Below the pieces are notes generated by a model. That model did no database searches. It was not told where the DNA came from and saw only the letters and a list, made by a program, of their open reading frames with translations. A stretch of DNA of 64,000 nucleotides. Origin: Coraliomargarita algicola. GTDB lineage: Bacteria; Verrucomicrobiota; Verrucomicrobiia; Opitutales; Coraliomargaritaceae. Shown in pieces: positions 1 through 8,690 of the stretch. The translations under genes were made by a program, and so were the position numbers. The stretch spans positions 2,391,001-2,455,000 of the forward strand of contig NZ_CP138858.1 of the NCBI RefSeq assembly GCF_033878955.1. Direction: 5' to 3'. Positions within the stretch are counted from its first letter, which is position 1. Every line of letters begins with the position of its first letter.

Positions 1-319
1 CCTCTTCTTGGTCGACCTACGCGAAAACCTGCCTGACCTCACAGCCAAGGTCGCGCAAGAGACGCTCGATCGCGCGCACATCACTTGCAACAAGAACACC
101 GTGCCCTTCGAGACACGCTCTCCTTTCAAAGCATCCGGTATTCGCCTCGGCACACCGGCGGTCACCAGCCGCGGCTTCGTTGAAGCCGACATGGTCACCA
201 TCGCCGACTGCATCGATACCGTGCTGAAAGCCATCGACACCGACGGTCTGGACGCAGCACTCGAAGACGTCAAAGCACGCGTTGCTGAGCTTGCCGCAAA
301 ATATCCACTGCCTTACTAA
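1..319 (+). CDS. glyA: Serine hydroxymethyltransferase, C-terminal part (5' truncated by window edge)
   Basis: The open frame enters from the left edge and ends with TAA at 317-319. It reads as the C-terminal small domain of PLP-dependent serine hydroxymethyltransferase, which interconverts serine and glycine and charges tetrahydrofolate with a one-carbon unit in the cytoplasm. Visible family motifs are the LVDLR strand at the very start, the TCNKNTVPF turn, the RSPF segment, then SGIRLGTPAVTSRGF, which holds the conserved Arg that binds the substrate carboxylate. The PLP-lysine lies outside the window. A strong terminator follows at once, so this is the last gene of its transcript. Confidence 0.95.
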   Translation, partial: LFLVDLRENLPDLTAKVAQETLDRAHITCNKNTVPFETRSPFKASGIRLGTPAVTSRGFVEADMVTIADCIDTVLKAIDTDGLDAALEDVKARVAELAAKYPLPY

Positions 320-342
320 GGCAGCGCTTATAATTTAAATCC

Positions 343-376
343 AAGGCGGACCTGCGAAAGCAAGTCCGCCTTTTTT
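343..376 (+). terminator. Rho-independent terminator of glyA
   Basis: A perfect 9-bp stem (AAGGCGGAC at 343-351 with GTCCGCCTT at 364-372) and a 12-base loop are followed by a run of six T (371-376). It lies 24 bases after the glyA stop. Confidence 0.9.
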
Positions 377-438
377 ATATAACTTGGGAACGTTGAACGT
401 CCAACGCTCAACTTCCAATGTTGAATTGCACCGCGCAC

Positions 439-466
439 GGACGTGACTGGCGTCACATCGATACAC
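439..466 (-). repeat. GTAG-type hairpin repeat, degenerate head
   Basis: On the minus strand it reads GTATCGA, then GTGAC-gcca-GTCAC, then GTC. The 21 bases at 440-460 are identical to 544-564. The head carries TATCG instead of TAGCG, so it looks like an older copy. Confidence 0.6.
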
Positions 467-473
467 CTCAATC

Positions 474-501
474 TGTAGCGAACTCGCGCCAGCGAGGTCT
501 C
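474..501 (+). repeat. GTAG-type hairpin repeat, plus orientation
   Basis: It reads TGTAGCGA, a stem CTCGC-gcca-GCGAG, then GTC. Head, GCCA loop and GTC tail match the copy at 541-569 on the other strand, but all stem changes are compensated (CTCGC/GCGAG against GTGAC/GTCAC). This covariation argues for selection on, or copying of, a folded hairpin. Confidence 0.65.
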
Positions 502-540
502 GGGGAACGTCGAACGTCCAACGTTGCATTCCAGGACTCC

Positions 541-569
541 ACAGACGTGACTGGCGTCACATCGCTACA
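541..569 (-). repeat. GTAG-type hairpin repeat carrying the phoH stop codon
   Basis: On the minus strand it reads TTGTAGCGAT, stem GTGAC-gcca-GTCAC, tail GTCTG. The TAG of its head (plus 565-567) is the stop codon of phoH, so the repeat either replaced the end of the gene or inserted at the stop. Confidence 0.7.
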
Positions 570-2151
570 ACAGATCTGCCGCCAGGTCCGCCAACTCGGA
601 GCGCACACCTGTCGCTAATTCCAAGTGAGCAGTGATCTCCGTGCCCTTCAGTCGCTGCGCGGTGTGCACCAATCCATTGGACCACGCATCCAAGAACATA
701 CTGTCCACTTGATACGGATCCCCGAGCAGGATCACCTTCGAGCCCTCAGCCATGCGGCTGACAACTGTCTTGGCCTCATGCGGTGTTAGATTCTGCGCTT
801 CATCGATAATAAAAATCGTATTCGAGAGCGAACGGCCGCGAATGAAGGTCATAGCTTCCACCTCGACCATGCCGTAATCAAATAGGAACTGAAAGGGCTT
901 GCGCGGCTTATTATCCTCTTCGGCGCTCTCCTGCTTTGAGGGCTGCTTAGCCAGTTTCGCCATCGCCTTCTTGCGCTTACGCGTCGAGGTAATCCGGTTA
1001 ATGTGCGAATCCTCATTGGCGGGCTCTTCCTGCTTCACCACCTTGCGATTACTGAAGAGCACTTCCAAATTATCAAAAAACGGCGCGATATAGGGTGCCA
1101 TTTTTTCTTCCAGCGTCCCAGGCAAGGCGCCGGTATCTTTACCAATATGCACCAGAGGACGCGTAATAAAGACACGCTCATATAAGTTGTCCTCTCCGAT
1201 GGTTTGAAACAGTGCCATCGCAATCGAGACCAGAGTCTTCCCCGTGCCCGCCTTACCACTGCAGGTCACGAGCTTAATATCTTCATCCAACAACGCATCC
1301 ATCAGCATCCGTTGCTCTGAATTGAGCGGATGAATACGAATCCCTTTGGGAATTTTCACCCCCACATCCGAGCCTAGAATTAAGGCATCGATCTGACCAT
1401 CGCCTCGGTAGCGGGCTGGCTCGCTAAACTCACCATTGCTGATGTAAATATACTCATTCAGATACAAGTGACTGGTCAGCTCAGGCGAGAGGTCGACCCC
1501 CTGCTCTTCCAGAAAACGCTCATAGTCCGCATCCTCCACTACGATCGTCTTACAACCACCGCCCAGTTTGGCAGTGGTCACCTTGTCATTCATGTAATCC
1601 TGCACTTCCAAGCCGAGCGCAATGCCCTTGAGTGCCATATTGGCATCTTTGGTCACTAGAATAACACGACTATCAGGACATACATCCTTAAGAAAAAAGA
1701 CAGACGCCAAAATCCGGCTGTCCATTTTCTCCATATTTACCAGCGTAGCCTTCAGTCGGTTGAGTCCTTCGTTCTCACTCTCGCCAGTTACCATGTAATC
1801 ATTGATCACCACCACCAAGCGCCCGCCGTTCGGCAGGTCCCGGCTCAGCGCCGAGCTGCCCTTACCATTGAGTTCCGGCGGCGTTTCCAAGCCTTCGTCA
1901 AAGAGCGCACGCAAGTCGCGGTGTATTTTACGTGCGGAAAACCCGAGCTCCCCGGGAGCCGATTTCTTACCATCGAGTTCCTCCAAGACCTCGACTGGAA
2001 TCGCAATCGTATTATCCTCAAATTTATGGAGGCACTGCGGATCGTGCAAAAGAACATTAGTATCGAGGACAAAGATCTTGGCCTTGGACTCGGAGGACGT
2101 GGGCGATTTTTCTTTTAACAAGGTATTTGTATAAATGAGAGCGAAATACAA
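565..2151 (-). CDS. phoH: PhoH-like protein: PIN domain plus PhoH-type ATPase
   Basis: The 528-residue protein has an N-terminal PIN domain (FVLDTNVLLHDP near residues 27-38, with the conserved acidic residues) and a C-terminal PhoH/RecD-like helicase ATPase with Walker A SGKAGTGKTLVS (about residue 298) and Walker B FIIDEAQN (about residue 450). Members of this two-domain family are RNA helicase-nucleases and toxin-related RNA-processing enzymes. Between the halves is a Lys/Arg-rich charged insert (RKRKKAMAKLAK), probably a flexible nucleic-acid-binding loop. There is no ATG before the PIN domain: the frame begins with TTG at 2149-2151 and a second TTG lies 10 codons later, so the start is uncertain. 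The gene is divergent from rnc. The stop TAG lies within a hairpin repeat. Confidence 0.9.
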   Translation of the reverse strand: MYFALIYTNTLLKEKSPTSSESKAKIFVLDTNVLLHDPQCLHKFEDNTIAIPVEVLEELDGKKSAPGELGFSARKIHRDLRALFDEGLETPPELNGKGSSALSRDLPNGGRLVVVINDYMVTGESENEGLNRLKATLVNMEKMDSRILASVFFLKDVCPDSRVILVTKDANMALKGIALGLEVQDYMNDKVTTAKLGGGCKTIVVEDADYERFLEEQGVDLSPELTSHLYLNEYIYISNGEFSEPARYRGDGQIDALILGSDVGVKIPKGIRIHPLNSEQRMLMDALLDEDIKLVTCSGKAGTGKTLVSIAMALFQTIGEDNLYERVFITRPLVHIGKDTGALPGTLEEKMAPYIAPFFDNLEVLFSNRKVVKQEEPANEDSHINRITSTRKRKKAMAKLAKQPSKQESAEEDNKPRKPFQFLFDYGMVEVEAMTFIRGRSLSNTIFIIDEAQNLTPHEAKTVVSRMAEGSKVILLGDPYQVDSMFLDAWSNGLVHTAQRLKGTEITAHLELATGVRSELADLAADLL

Positions 2152-2254
2152 TTCCGGTATTTGCAGCCGGACCGAAATGAACTAGAACTAAGCTGAATTG
2201 CCCCCTCCTCCAGCGCAAGCGGTAAACCGACATCGCCGAACTTTTTCACATAAA

Positions 2255-2944
2255 ATGCACAGCTCCAACCAAATCTTCGAACCGATCACTCAACACAGTT
2301 TTCAGGATGAAGCCTTGCTCAGACTCGCACTCACCCACTCCAGTTGCGATCGAGCAACGGGCGATAATCAGCGTCTGGAATTTCTCGGGGACGCCGTGCT
2401 CGACCTGGTGATCGCCGAAACACTCTACCAAAAGTTCCCACAGGCCGACGAGGGCACACTCGACCGCTCACGCGCCAGTATTGTCAATGGTAAATCTCTC
2501 GCGCGTGTCGCACGCAGCAATGATCTCGGCAAATATCTGGAAGTCAGCGAAGCGCATCGCCAACATCAGGCCGAACCGAGTAAGGCGATGCTCGAAGACG
2601 CACTCGAAGCACTCATCGGCGCCGTGTACCTCGACGCCGGCCTCGACGCGGCACGCCAAGCAATCCGCCAGCTCTTCGGCGATCAGATCGAAGCCATCGA
2701 GCTCACCGCCAGCAGCCAAAACCCAAAAGGCAAATTACAAGAGTGGTCGCAAAAACACCACGCCGGCGAAGTTCCCCGCTATCAAGAATTGCCCGCCGAA
2801 GGTCCGGACCACGACCGTCACTACAACGCCGCCGTTTTTCTGGGAGACAAAGAGCTCGGGCGTGGCACCGGTAGCTCTAAAAAGACCGCCGAAGCCAATG
2901 CCGCCCAAGCCGCGCTCAAGCATTTAGAGTCATTCAACAGCTAA
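2255..2944 (+). CDS. rnc: Ribonuclease III
   Basis: This is a 229-residue RNase III, the double-strand-specific endonuclease that matures rRNA. The signature NQRLEFLGDAVLDLVI (residues 38-53) carries the metal-binding Glu and Asp. The second acidic cluster is EDALEALIGAVYLD, and a C-terminal dsRNA-binding domain starts at NPKGKLQEWSQ and ends GSSKKTAEANAAQAAL. The ATG at 2255 gives the family-typical N terminus; a TTG 57 bases upstream would add a non-conserved tail. mfd starts 4 bases after the stop, so the two are co-transcribed. Confidence 0.95.
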   Translation: MHSSNQIFEPITQHSFQDEALLRLALTHSSCDRATGDNQRLEFLGDAVLDLVIAETLYQKFPQADEGTLDRSRASIVNGKSLARVARSNDLGKYLEVSEAHRQHQAEPSKAMLEDALEALIGAVYLDAGLDAARQAIRQLFGDQIEAIELTASSQNPKGKLQEWSQKHHAGEVPRYQELPAEGPDHDRHYNAAVFLGDKELGRGTGSSKKTAEANAAQAALKHLESFNS

Positions 2945-2948
2945 CGCA

Positions 2949-5900
2949 GTGCCCTCGAAATCAACAGTAGCCACTCCGAAATCGACGCTTTACCACGGCG
3001 TTTGCACGGAGGCACGTGCGCCGCTACTTCACTCTCTGGCGCAACACGCAACAACAGAGCTCACCCTCGCACTCGTGGCCGACCCGCGCCGCGCCCAAGA
3101 ATTAGCCGCCGAAGTCGATCGCTATGTTCAATGGTCCATCCACAAGGCCCCCGTGGAAGTGCTTTACTTCCCGGAAGATCCGCCCCCCGACATCGATGCG
3201 CAACGACGCGCCGACCGCATATGCGATCGCCTGGCAGTGCTCAGTGCACTGTTGCAAGCTCCCCCGCATAAGCGTCTACTCATCGCCACCCCCGAAGCCC
3301 TACTGGGCAACTGCCCCGCGAAAGCAGACTTCGCACAAGGCCAAATCACTCTGGAAGTGGGCCAAAGCCATCCCTTCCGACAATTAATTGACAAGCTCAC
3401 AACCGAGCTCGATTACGACTCCGAAGCACTTTGCGAACAACCCGGTCAAATCGCCACCCGTGGCGGCTTGATCGACCTCTACCCCTACGATGCGCACTGC
3501 CCCTATCGCATCGACTTCTTCGGCGACGAAATCGAAAGCATACGTAGTTTCGACCCCACTACCCAACGCACTCAAGACGACGTCAGCACCATTCGCATCG
3601 CCGCCGGCATGCCGAACTCCGATGCCGGTGCGGCCATCACTGAAGGCGCGCTCATTCACTACCTGCCCACAGCAGCCGTGCAATGGATATTCGAAGACCC
3701 CGCCGCACTTGTGCGCGAGCACCCCTATCGATTCGAGAAGTTAGCGATTGCTCGTAGCGACCTCACACCAATGACGCCGCCCGGCACTTCACAAGACGCC
3801 CCGAGCACGGCATCTCTACGCTCATTTTACCAAGTAATCGCCCAACGCAAGCAACGCGACACGCTGACTGGTATTTGTGAATTGGATACAGACTCCGAAC
3901 TATTTCGAGACGCCGAACGCATCGAAATAGACTCTGAGCCGACCAGCAATTACCGTTTCCATACCGAGCTGGCACAGATCGGCTACGACCGTTTTGAGTC
4001 CGAACAGGATGCTCGCATTAAATTTGAAAACCAAATTGCAGACTGGTCGAGAAAGGGCTTCGCCATCACGTTGATTACTGCCGGCGAGAGCGAGAGCAAA
4101 CGCATACAAGAACTCTTAAAGGAAAACCCTAAAACCGCGCGCCTCAAGCCACACTTCATACAGGGCACACTTTCTGGTGGCTTCATTTGCCACAACTCTC
4201 CCAATTACAAACCGCCCCTCAAAAGCGGTAAGAACGGATTCGCCCTGATCACCGACACCGAGTATTTCGGACGGCGCAGCCGCAAACTGAACCGCCGCGA
4301 AGAACGCGCGCGTCCCACAATTTCTCAAGTGGATCAATTGCTCGACTTTACCGAGCTCGCGGATGGGGATCCACTGGTGCATTTGCAACACGGCGTTTGC
4401 CTCTTTCGCGGACTCACACAGCTAGAAATACAAGGTGGCTCCAAAGAGGTGATCTCCGTCGAGTTTGCGGAGCAAATGACGGTGCATGTGCCGCTGCAAG
4501 AATCGCACCTACTCACCCGCTACGTCGGCCTCACCAAGTCCAGCCCCAAGCTCGCAAAAGTGGGCGGCGCGACTTGGGATAAGACCCGTGCCGCGGCCGA
4601 GCGCGCCACACTCGATTACGCAGCAGAAATGCTGCAACTTCACGCCCGTCGCAGTCAAGCGGGCGGCTTTGCATTTCCACCCGACCACCCTTGGCAAAAA
4701 GACTTTGAAGCCGCCTTTCCATTTAAAGAAACGCCCGACCAGCTCGCAGCGATCGAAGCCACCAAACAAGACATGGAAAAGCCACAAGCCATGGATCGCC
4801 TGATTTGTGGCGACGTGGGCTTCGGCAAAACAGAGGTCGCCATTCGCGCGGCTCTCAAAGCGGTGCTCGCGGGCAAACAAGTCGCCATCCTAGTGCCCAC
4901 CACTGTGCTCTGCCAACAGCACTTTAACACCTTTTGCGAGCGCATGGCTCAATACCCGATCATTGTCGACATGATCAGCCGGTTTCGTAGCACGAAACAA
5001 AATAAAGAAAGCATCGCACACCTCGCAGCCGGTAAGGTTGACATCGTCATCGGCACCCATCGTTTGCTCAGTCACGACGTTCATTTCCAAGATTTGGGAC
5101 TACTCGTCGTCGACGAAGAGCAACGCTTCGGTGTAAAGCAAAAAGAGCGAATCAAACAGCTACGCGCCGATGTCGACATCCTCACCCTGAGTGCCACTCC
5201 CATCCCACGCACGCTCTACCTCGCCATGGCGGGCGCACGTGCCATGAGTGTCATTGAAACACCACCCGTCGACCGCCGCCCCATCGAAACCATTGTAAAA
5301 AGCTACGATGAAAAGCTAATCAAATCCGCGATCCAAGCCGAGACCGATCGCGGAGGACAAGTATTTTACCTACACAACCGAGTCGACAGCATTCTAGGCG
5401 TCGCCGCTAAGATCGAAGCCATGCACCCCAAGCTCAAAGTCGCCGTCGGCCACGGACAGATGACTGAGGGCGCGCTGGAAAAAATCATGACGAAATTCGT
5501 AGCGGGAAAGTTCGACGTGTTAGTCTGCACGACCATCATCGAATCCGGCATCGATATCCCCAATTGTAATACATTGATCATCGAAGGTGCTGACCGTTTC
5601 GGACTCGCGCAGCTGTATCAAATCCGCGGGCGCGTGGGCCGCTTCAAACGGCAAGCCTACGCCTACTTATTATTGCACCGTCACGCCGCGGTGGTGGAAC
5701 AAGCGCAAAAGCGCTTAAACGCGCTCAAACAACACAACCAGTTAGGGGCCGGTTTTCGCATCGCCATGCGCGACTTGGAATTACGCGGCGCCGGCAACCT
5801 GCTCGGCTCACAGCAGAGCGGACACATCGCCGGCATCGGCTTTGAACTGTATTGCCAACTACTCAAACAGAGCGTGGCTCGTCTCAAAGGCGATCCGGGA

Positions 5901-6416
5901 GCCGACCGCATACGAGCGGAAGTAAAACTCGACTTCATCACCACCGGCTTGGGCGGCAGCCGTGCCCGCAGCACCAGCGGCTCCTTTAGCTTTGCCGCGA
6001 TTAAGGACGCTGAGTATGGCAACCGCAAAGGCGAGCTAATTGAAGCGTCCTTGCCCAGCGAATACATCGCCGAGCCCCGCTTGCGCATCGACTTCTACCG
6101 CCGCCTGGCCTTAGCTGAAAAGCTAGAAGACGTGCTCAACATCGCCGAAGAGTTGGCCGACCGCTTTGGCAAGCGTCCCCTGCCCACCGAAGCACTGATC
6201 GCCGTCAGCCAAGTGCGCATCCTCGCTGAGCTCGCCGGTGTGCGCCGCGTCGAGAGCGAAGGCGATCGCCTGATCTGCAAGCTCGCCATGCCGGGGAAAT
6301 CGGGCGAATTCCTAAAGTCCGGCAGCCGTTTCCCGCGGCTCAAAGCCAAAGACCCCATCAAGCGACTCAACGAAATCCAACGCTGGTTACGTAAGCACCC
6401 CAAGGCACCAGCTTAG
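2949..6416 (+). CDS. mfd: Transcription-repair coupling factor Mfd
   Basis: The 1,155-residue protein has the full-length Mfd layout: a UvrB-like N-terminal module, the RNA-polymerase-interacting CarD-like domain (around residues 475-535, VHLQHGVCLFRGL), a RecG-like translocase with Walker A GDVGFGKTEVAIRA (about residues 620-633) and the DEEQ box (VVDEEQRFGVKQKER), motif VI GRVGR, and the TRCF C-terminal domain. It removes polymerase stalled at DNA lesions and recruits UvrA. The start is GTG. Its stop codon overlaps the stop of the convergent permease gene (TTAG shared at 6413-6416). A UvrA partner is encoded at 39.7 kb. Confidence 0.96.
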   Translation: MPSKSTVATPKSTLYHGVCTEARAPLLHSLAQHATTELTLALVADPRRAQELAAEVDRYVQWSIHKAPVEVLYFPEDPPPDIDAQRRADRICDRLAVLSALLQAPPHKRLLIATPEALLGNCPAKADFAQGQITLEVGQSHPFRQLIDKLTTELDYDSEALCEQPGQIATRGGLIDLYPYDAHCPYRIDFFGDEIESIRSFDPTTQRTQDDVSTIRIAAGMPNSDAGAAITEGALIHYLPTAAVQWIFEDPAALVREHPYRFEKLAIARSDLTPMTPPGTSQDAPSTASLRSFYQVIAQRKQRDTLTGICELDTDSELFRDAERIEIDSEPTSNYRFHTELAQIGYDRFESEQDARIKFENQIADWSRKGFAITLITAGESESKRIQELLKENPKTARLKPHFIQGTLSGGFICHNSPNYKPPLKSGKNGFALITDTEYFGRRSRKLNRREERARPTISQVDQLLDFTELADGDPLVHLQHGVCLFRGLTQLEIQGGSKEVISVEFAEQMTVHVPLQESHLLTRYVGLTKSSPKLAKVGGATWDKTRAAAERATLDYAAEMLQLHARRSQAGGFAFPPDHPWQKDFEAAFPFKETPDQLAAIEATKQDMEKPQAMDRLICGDVGFGKTEVAIRAALKAVLAGKQVAILVPTTVLCQQHFNTFCERMAQYPIIVDMISRFRSTKQNKESIAHLAAGKVDIVIGTHRLLSHDVHFQDLGLLVVDEEQRFGVKQKERIKQLRADVDILTLSATPIPRTLYLAMAGARAMSVIETPPVDRRPIETIVKSYDEKLIKSAIQAETDRGGQVFYLHNRVDSILGVAAKIEAMHPKLKVAVGHGQMTEGALEKIMTKFVAGKFDVLVCTTIIESGIDIPNCNTLIIEGADRFGLAQLYQIRGRVGRFKRQAYAYLLLHRHAAVVEQAQKRLNALKQHNQLGAGFRIAMRDLELRGAGNLLGSQQSGHIAGIGFELYCQLLKQSVARLKGDPGADRIRAEVKLDFITTGLGGSRARSTSGSFSFAAIKDAEYGNRKGELIEASLPSEYIAEPRLRIDFYRRLALAEKLEDVLNIAEELADRFGKRPLPTEALIAVSQVRILAELAGVRRVESEGDRLICKLAMPGKSGEFLKSGSRFPRLKAKDPIKRLNEIQRWLRKHPKAPA

Positions 6417-7663
6417 GCCTCGTCTTTTTTCGGCTGGGTGCGCGGCAGCACCAAATTAAGAGCAATGCCACAGATCGCACCGAGCCCGATCCCACTCAGT
6501 GAGACAAAGCCTAGGTCCAAGCTCATCCCACCAATCGCACTGACCAAAATCACGGAGCTTATGATCAGATTGCGTGAATCGTTATAGTCGACCTTATGAT
6601 CCGCAATGGTTTGAATGCCGATACTGGCGATAATTCCGAACAATAAGATCAACACACCTCCAATCACGGGCACAGGGATAGTCGCCAATAAACCGCCCAG
6701 CTTAGCGACAAATGCCAATAAGATGGCGAAAAGTGCCGCCCAAGTCATGATGGCTGGATTGAAGGCTTGCGTGATTTTAACCGCCCCGGTGACTTCGGAA
6801 TAAGTCGTATTGGGCGGGCCGCCCATCGACGCCGCCAGGCAGGTGGCCACACCATCGCCCAAAAGTGTATTCTTAAGGCCTGGCTTTTCCAGATAGTTTT
6901 CCTTAGTCGCGCTGCTGATCGCGAGAATGTCGCCGAGATGCTCGACCGCAGGTGCAATTGCAATCGGTAGCATATACAAGATCGCTTCTAAATTAAACTC
7001 AGGCGCCGTAAATGCAGGCAGCGCAAATAAGGGCGCACTCGATACCGCCGCAAAATCCACCACTCCCAGCACAACCGAAAGCGTATAACCGGCCACGATG
7101 CCGCACAGCACAGGCAGTAGCTTGAACATGCCCCGCCCTTTTAAGATCACCACGATCGTGACCATCAGTGAAAGTAAAGAAATCGACATCGCTTGCGGCA
7201 AAGGCACCAGCTCAACGCTACCATCCCCCGTTTTGCCCATCGCCATATTCACCGCAACTGGCGCGAGAATCAGGCCGATGGTGATAATCACGGGCCCCAC
7301 CACCACGGGCGGCAGAATATAGTGCAACCAGTCCGCACGTCGCAGTCGCACTAAGAAGCTAATTAAAACATAAAACAAACCCGCCGCGATCAGGCCCGAC
7401 AATGTACCCGGCAGCCCCCAAGTTTGCACACCATACATAATAGGTGCAATAAAGGCAAAAGACGATGCCAGGAAGATGGGCGGCACCTTTTTGCGATTGA
7501 TACATTGAAAAGCGAGCGTTCCGATGCCTGCCGTAAACAAGGCCACGTTGGGGTCTAAGCCAGTCAGTATGGGCACTAGCACCAGCGCGCCAAAGGCCAC
7601 AAAAAGAAACTGTAAGCCAATGATGCTATCTTTCAGGCGAAATTTATAGTCGGTTGCTGCCAT
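6413..7663 (-). CDS. uraA: Uracil permease (NCS2/UraA family)
   Basis: This 416-residue, strongly hydrophobic protein has about 14 membrane segments. The NCS2 substrate segment is visible as VEHLGDILAIS followed by GLKNTLLGDGVATCLAA and GGPPNTTYSEVTGAV, which corresponds to the UraA E-H-x-G ... PNTTYGEN region with the substrate-binding Glu residues. It is therefore assigned as a proton-coupled uracil importer of the inner membrane; xanthine cannot be excluded from sequence. It is divergent from a Tsx-like channel and a purine permease, which supports a role in nucleobase uptake. Confidence 0.88.
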   Translation of the reverse strand: MAATDYKFRLKDSIIGLQFLFVAFGALVLVPILTGLDPNVALFTAGIGTLAFQCINRKKVPPIFLASSFAFIAPIMYGVQTWGLPGTLSGLIAAGLFYVLISFLVRLRRADWLHYILPPVVVGPVIITIGLILAPVAVNMAMGKTGDGSVELVPLPQAMSISLLSLMVTIVVILKGRGMFKLLPVLCGIVAGYTLSVVLGVVDFAAVSSAPLFALPAFTAPEFNLEAILYMLPIAIAPAVEHLGDILAISSATKENYLEKPGLKNTLLGDGVATCLAASMGGPPNTTYSEVTGAVKITQAFNPAIMTWAALFAILLAFVAKLGGLLATIPVPVIGGVLILLFGIIASIGIQTIADHKVDYNDSRNLIISSVILVSAIGGMSLDLGFVSLSGIGLGAICGIALNLVLPRTQPKKDEA

Positions 7664-7844
7664 GGGGCGGAATCATTTGTGCCGCATGGCTGCGCGCGAG
7701 TTAAAAAAACCGAAACAAGTAACGAGAAGCACGTTTTGTCGCATGATTCGTGCTACTAATAGATCACACTCACATTTCAACTACTTCTAGGACATGCAGA
7801 AATAGCGTTGGACTCGTTCCCCGATTTCGATGCTTTGCCTGTTC

Positions 7845-8651
7845 ATGAAAACTCTACAGAGACTCATTCAAACATCCACACTAGTTAGCATGCTCACGCT
7901 TGCGCCCAATTTGCAGGCGGAAGAGGCTCCCCTTCAGGAAGACTCTGGTAGCTGGGCTCCGCAGTGGATCCAGTGGCAAGACTTCAGCCTATCGTACCTC
8001 TATGGCGGCAAATACCGCGTCGATGCGGAAGATCAGCAAACCGTCACCTTCGAGCATGTCAGTGCCTGGAGCTTTGGAGACAGCTTCACATTTATCGACT
8101 ACCTCGATTATCTGGACACAGATGGCGAAGAGTCCGCCTTCTACGGGGAATTCTCCCCACGCTTCAGCTTCGGAAAAATCACAGATCGCGAATGGAGCCT
8201 CGGCCCGATTCAGGACGTCTTAATTGCCACCACCTATGAATTCGGCGAAGACGACGTCGAGAGCTTACTCTACGGCATCGGCATCGACCTCGATCTGCCG
8301 GGCTTCGACTACTTTCACCTGAATCTCTATTATCGTGACCCGCAAAACACTAACTCACGCGGCTGGCAATTGACACCTTGCTTCGGCTACACCCTCCCAT
8401 TTGGCCAATCAGAAATCATCATCGACGGCTATATTGATTATGTCTTCGCCTCCGAAAACTCGGGCTACGAAGAAAACCTGCACATCAACCCACAGATCAA
8501 ATACAACTTGGGCAAACTACTATGGGATGAGTCACAACGCCTCTACGTAGGCGTCGAGTACGACTACTGGAGCAACAAATACGGCTTAAAAGATCTGCCC
8601 TTCCGCACCGACCAAAGCGCCTGCAGCTTCCTGCTCAAATACCACTTCTAA
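7845..8651 (+). CDS. tsx: Tsx/OmpK-like nucleoside channel, outer membrane
   Basis: The 268-residue protein has an N-terminal signal peptide (cleavage probably after NLQA), a run of alternating amphipathic strands rich in Tyr, Phe, Trp and Asp, and a terminal Phe (LLKYHF), as expected for an outer-membrane beta barrel. The opening strand WQDFSLSYLYGGKYR, the central GFDYFHLNLYYRD and the late GVEYDYWSNKYG resemble the Tsx/OmpK family of nucleoside-specific channels. The neighbours, a uracil permease and a purine permease, fit a nucleoside/nucleobase uptake function. The ATG at 7845 was chosen because it begins a normal signal peptide (MKTLQRL); an ATG 15 bases earlier is possible. Confidence 0.82.
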   Translation: MKTLQRLIQTSTLVSMLTLAPNLQAEEAPLQEDSGSWAPQWIQWQDFSLSYLYGGKYRVDAEDQQTVTFEHVSAWSFGDSFTFIDYLDYLDTDGEESAFYGEFSPRFSFGKITDREWSLGPIQDVLIATTYEFGEDDVESLLYGIGIDLDLPGFDYFHLNLYYRDPQNTNSRGWQLTPCFGYTLPFGQSEIIIDGYIDYVFASENSGYEENLHINPQIKYNLGKLLWDESQRLYVGVEYDYWSNKYGLKDLPFRTDQSACSFLLKYHF

Positions 8652-8690
8652 ACATCGCCACAGCACTCAAGAATCTCGAACCAGTCAAAC

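Larger units (their letters stand above)
383..530 (+). repeat. Dispersed GAACGTC/GAACATC-type repeat, two copies
   Basis: Two blocks (387-427 and 502-530) are built from imperfect 7-base units of the type GAACGTC, GAACGTT, CAACGCT. The same units recur at 39353-39393, 39549-39581, 46583-46672 and inside uvrA (43666-43756, 44551-44593). Read in one frame the unit encodes ERRTSN-like peptides, on the other strand FDVRRS-like peptides. Here it is intergenic. Between the two blocks lie members of a separate hairpin repeat family. Confidence 0.8.

Noticed and set aside
418..618. 66-codon plus-strand frame after glyA
   Set aside because: It is made of repeat DNA and the end of phoH on the other strand.
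7664..7844. Purine or pyrimidine riboswitch between the divergent uptake genes
   Set aside because: No aptamer core or terminator/anti-terminator pair is visible in these 181 bases.
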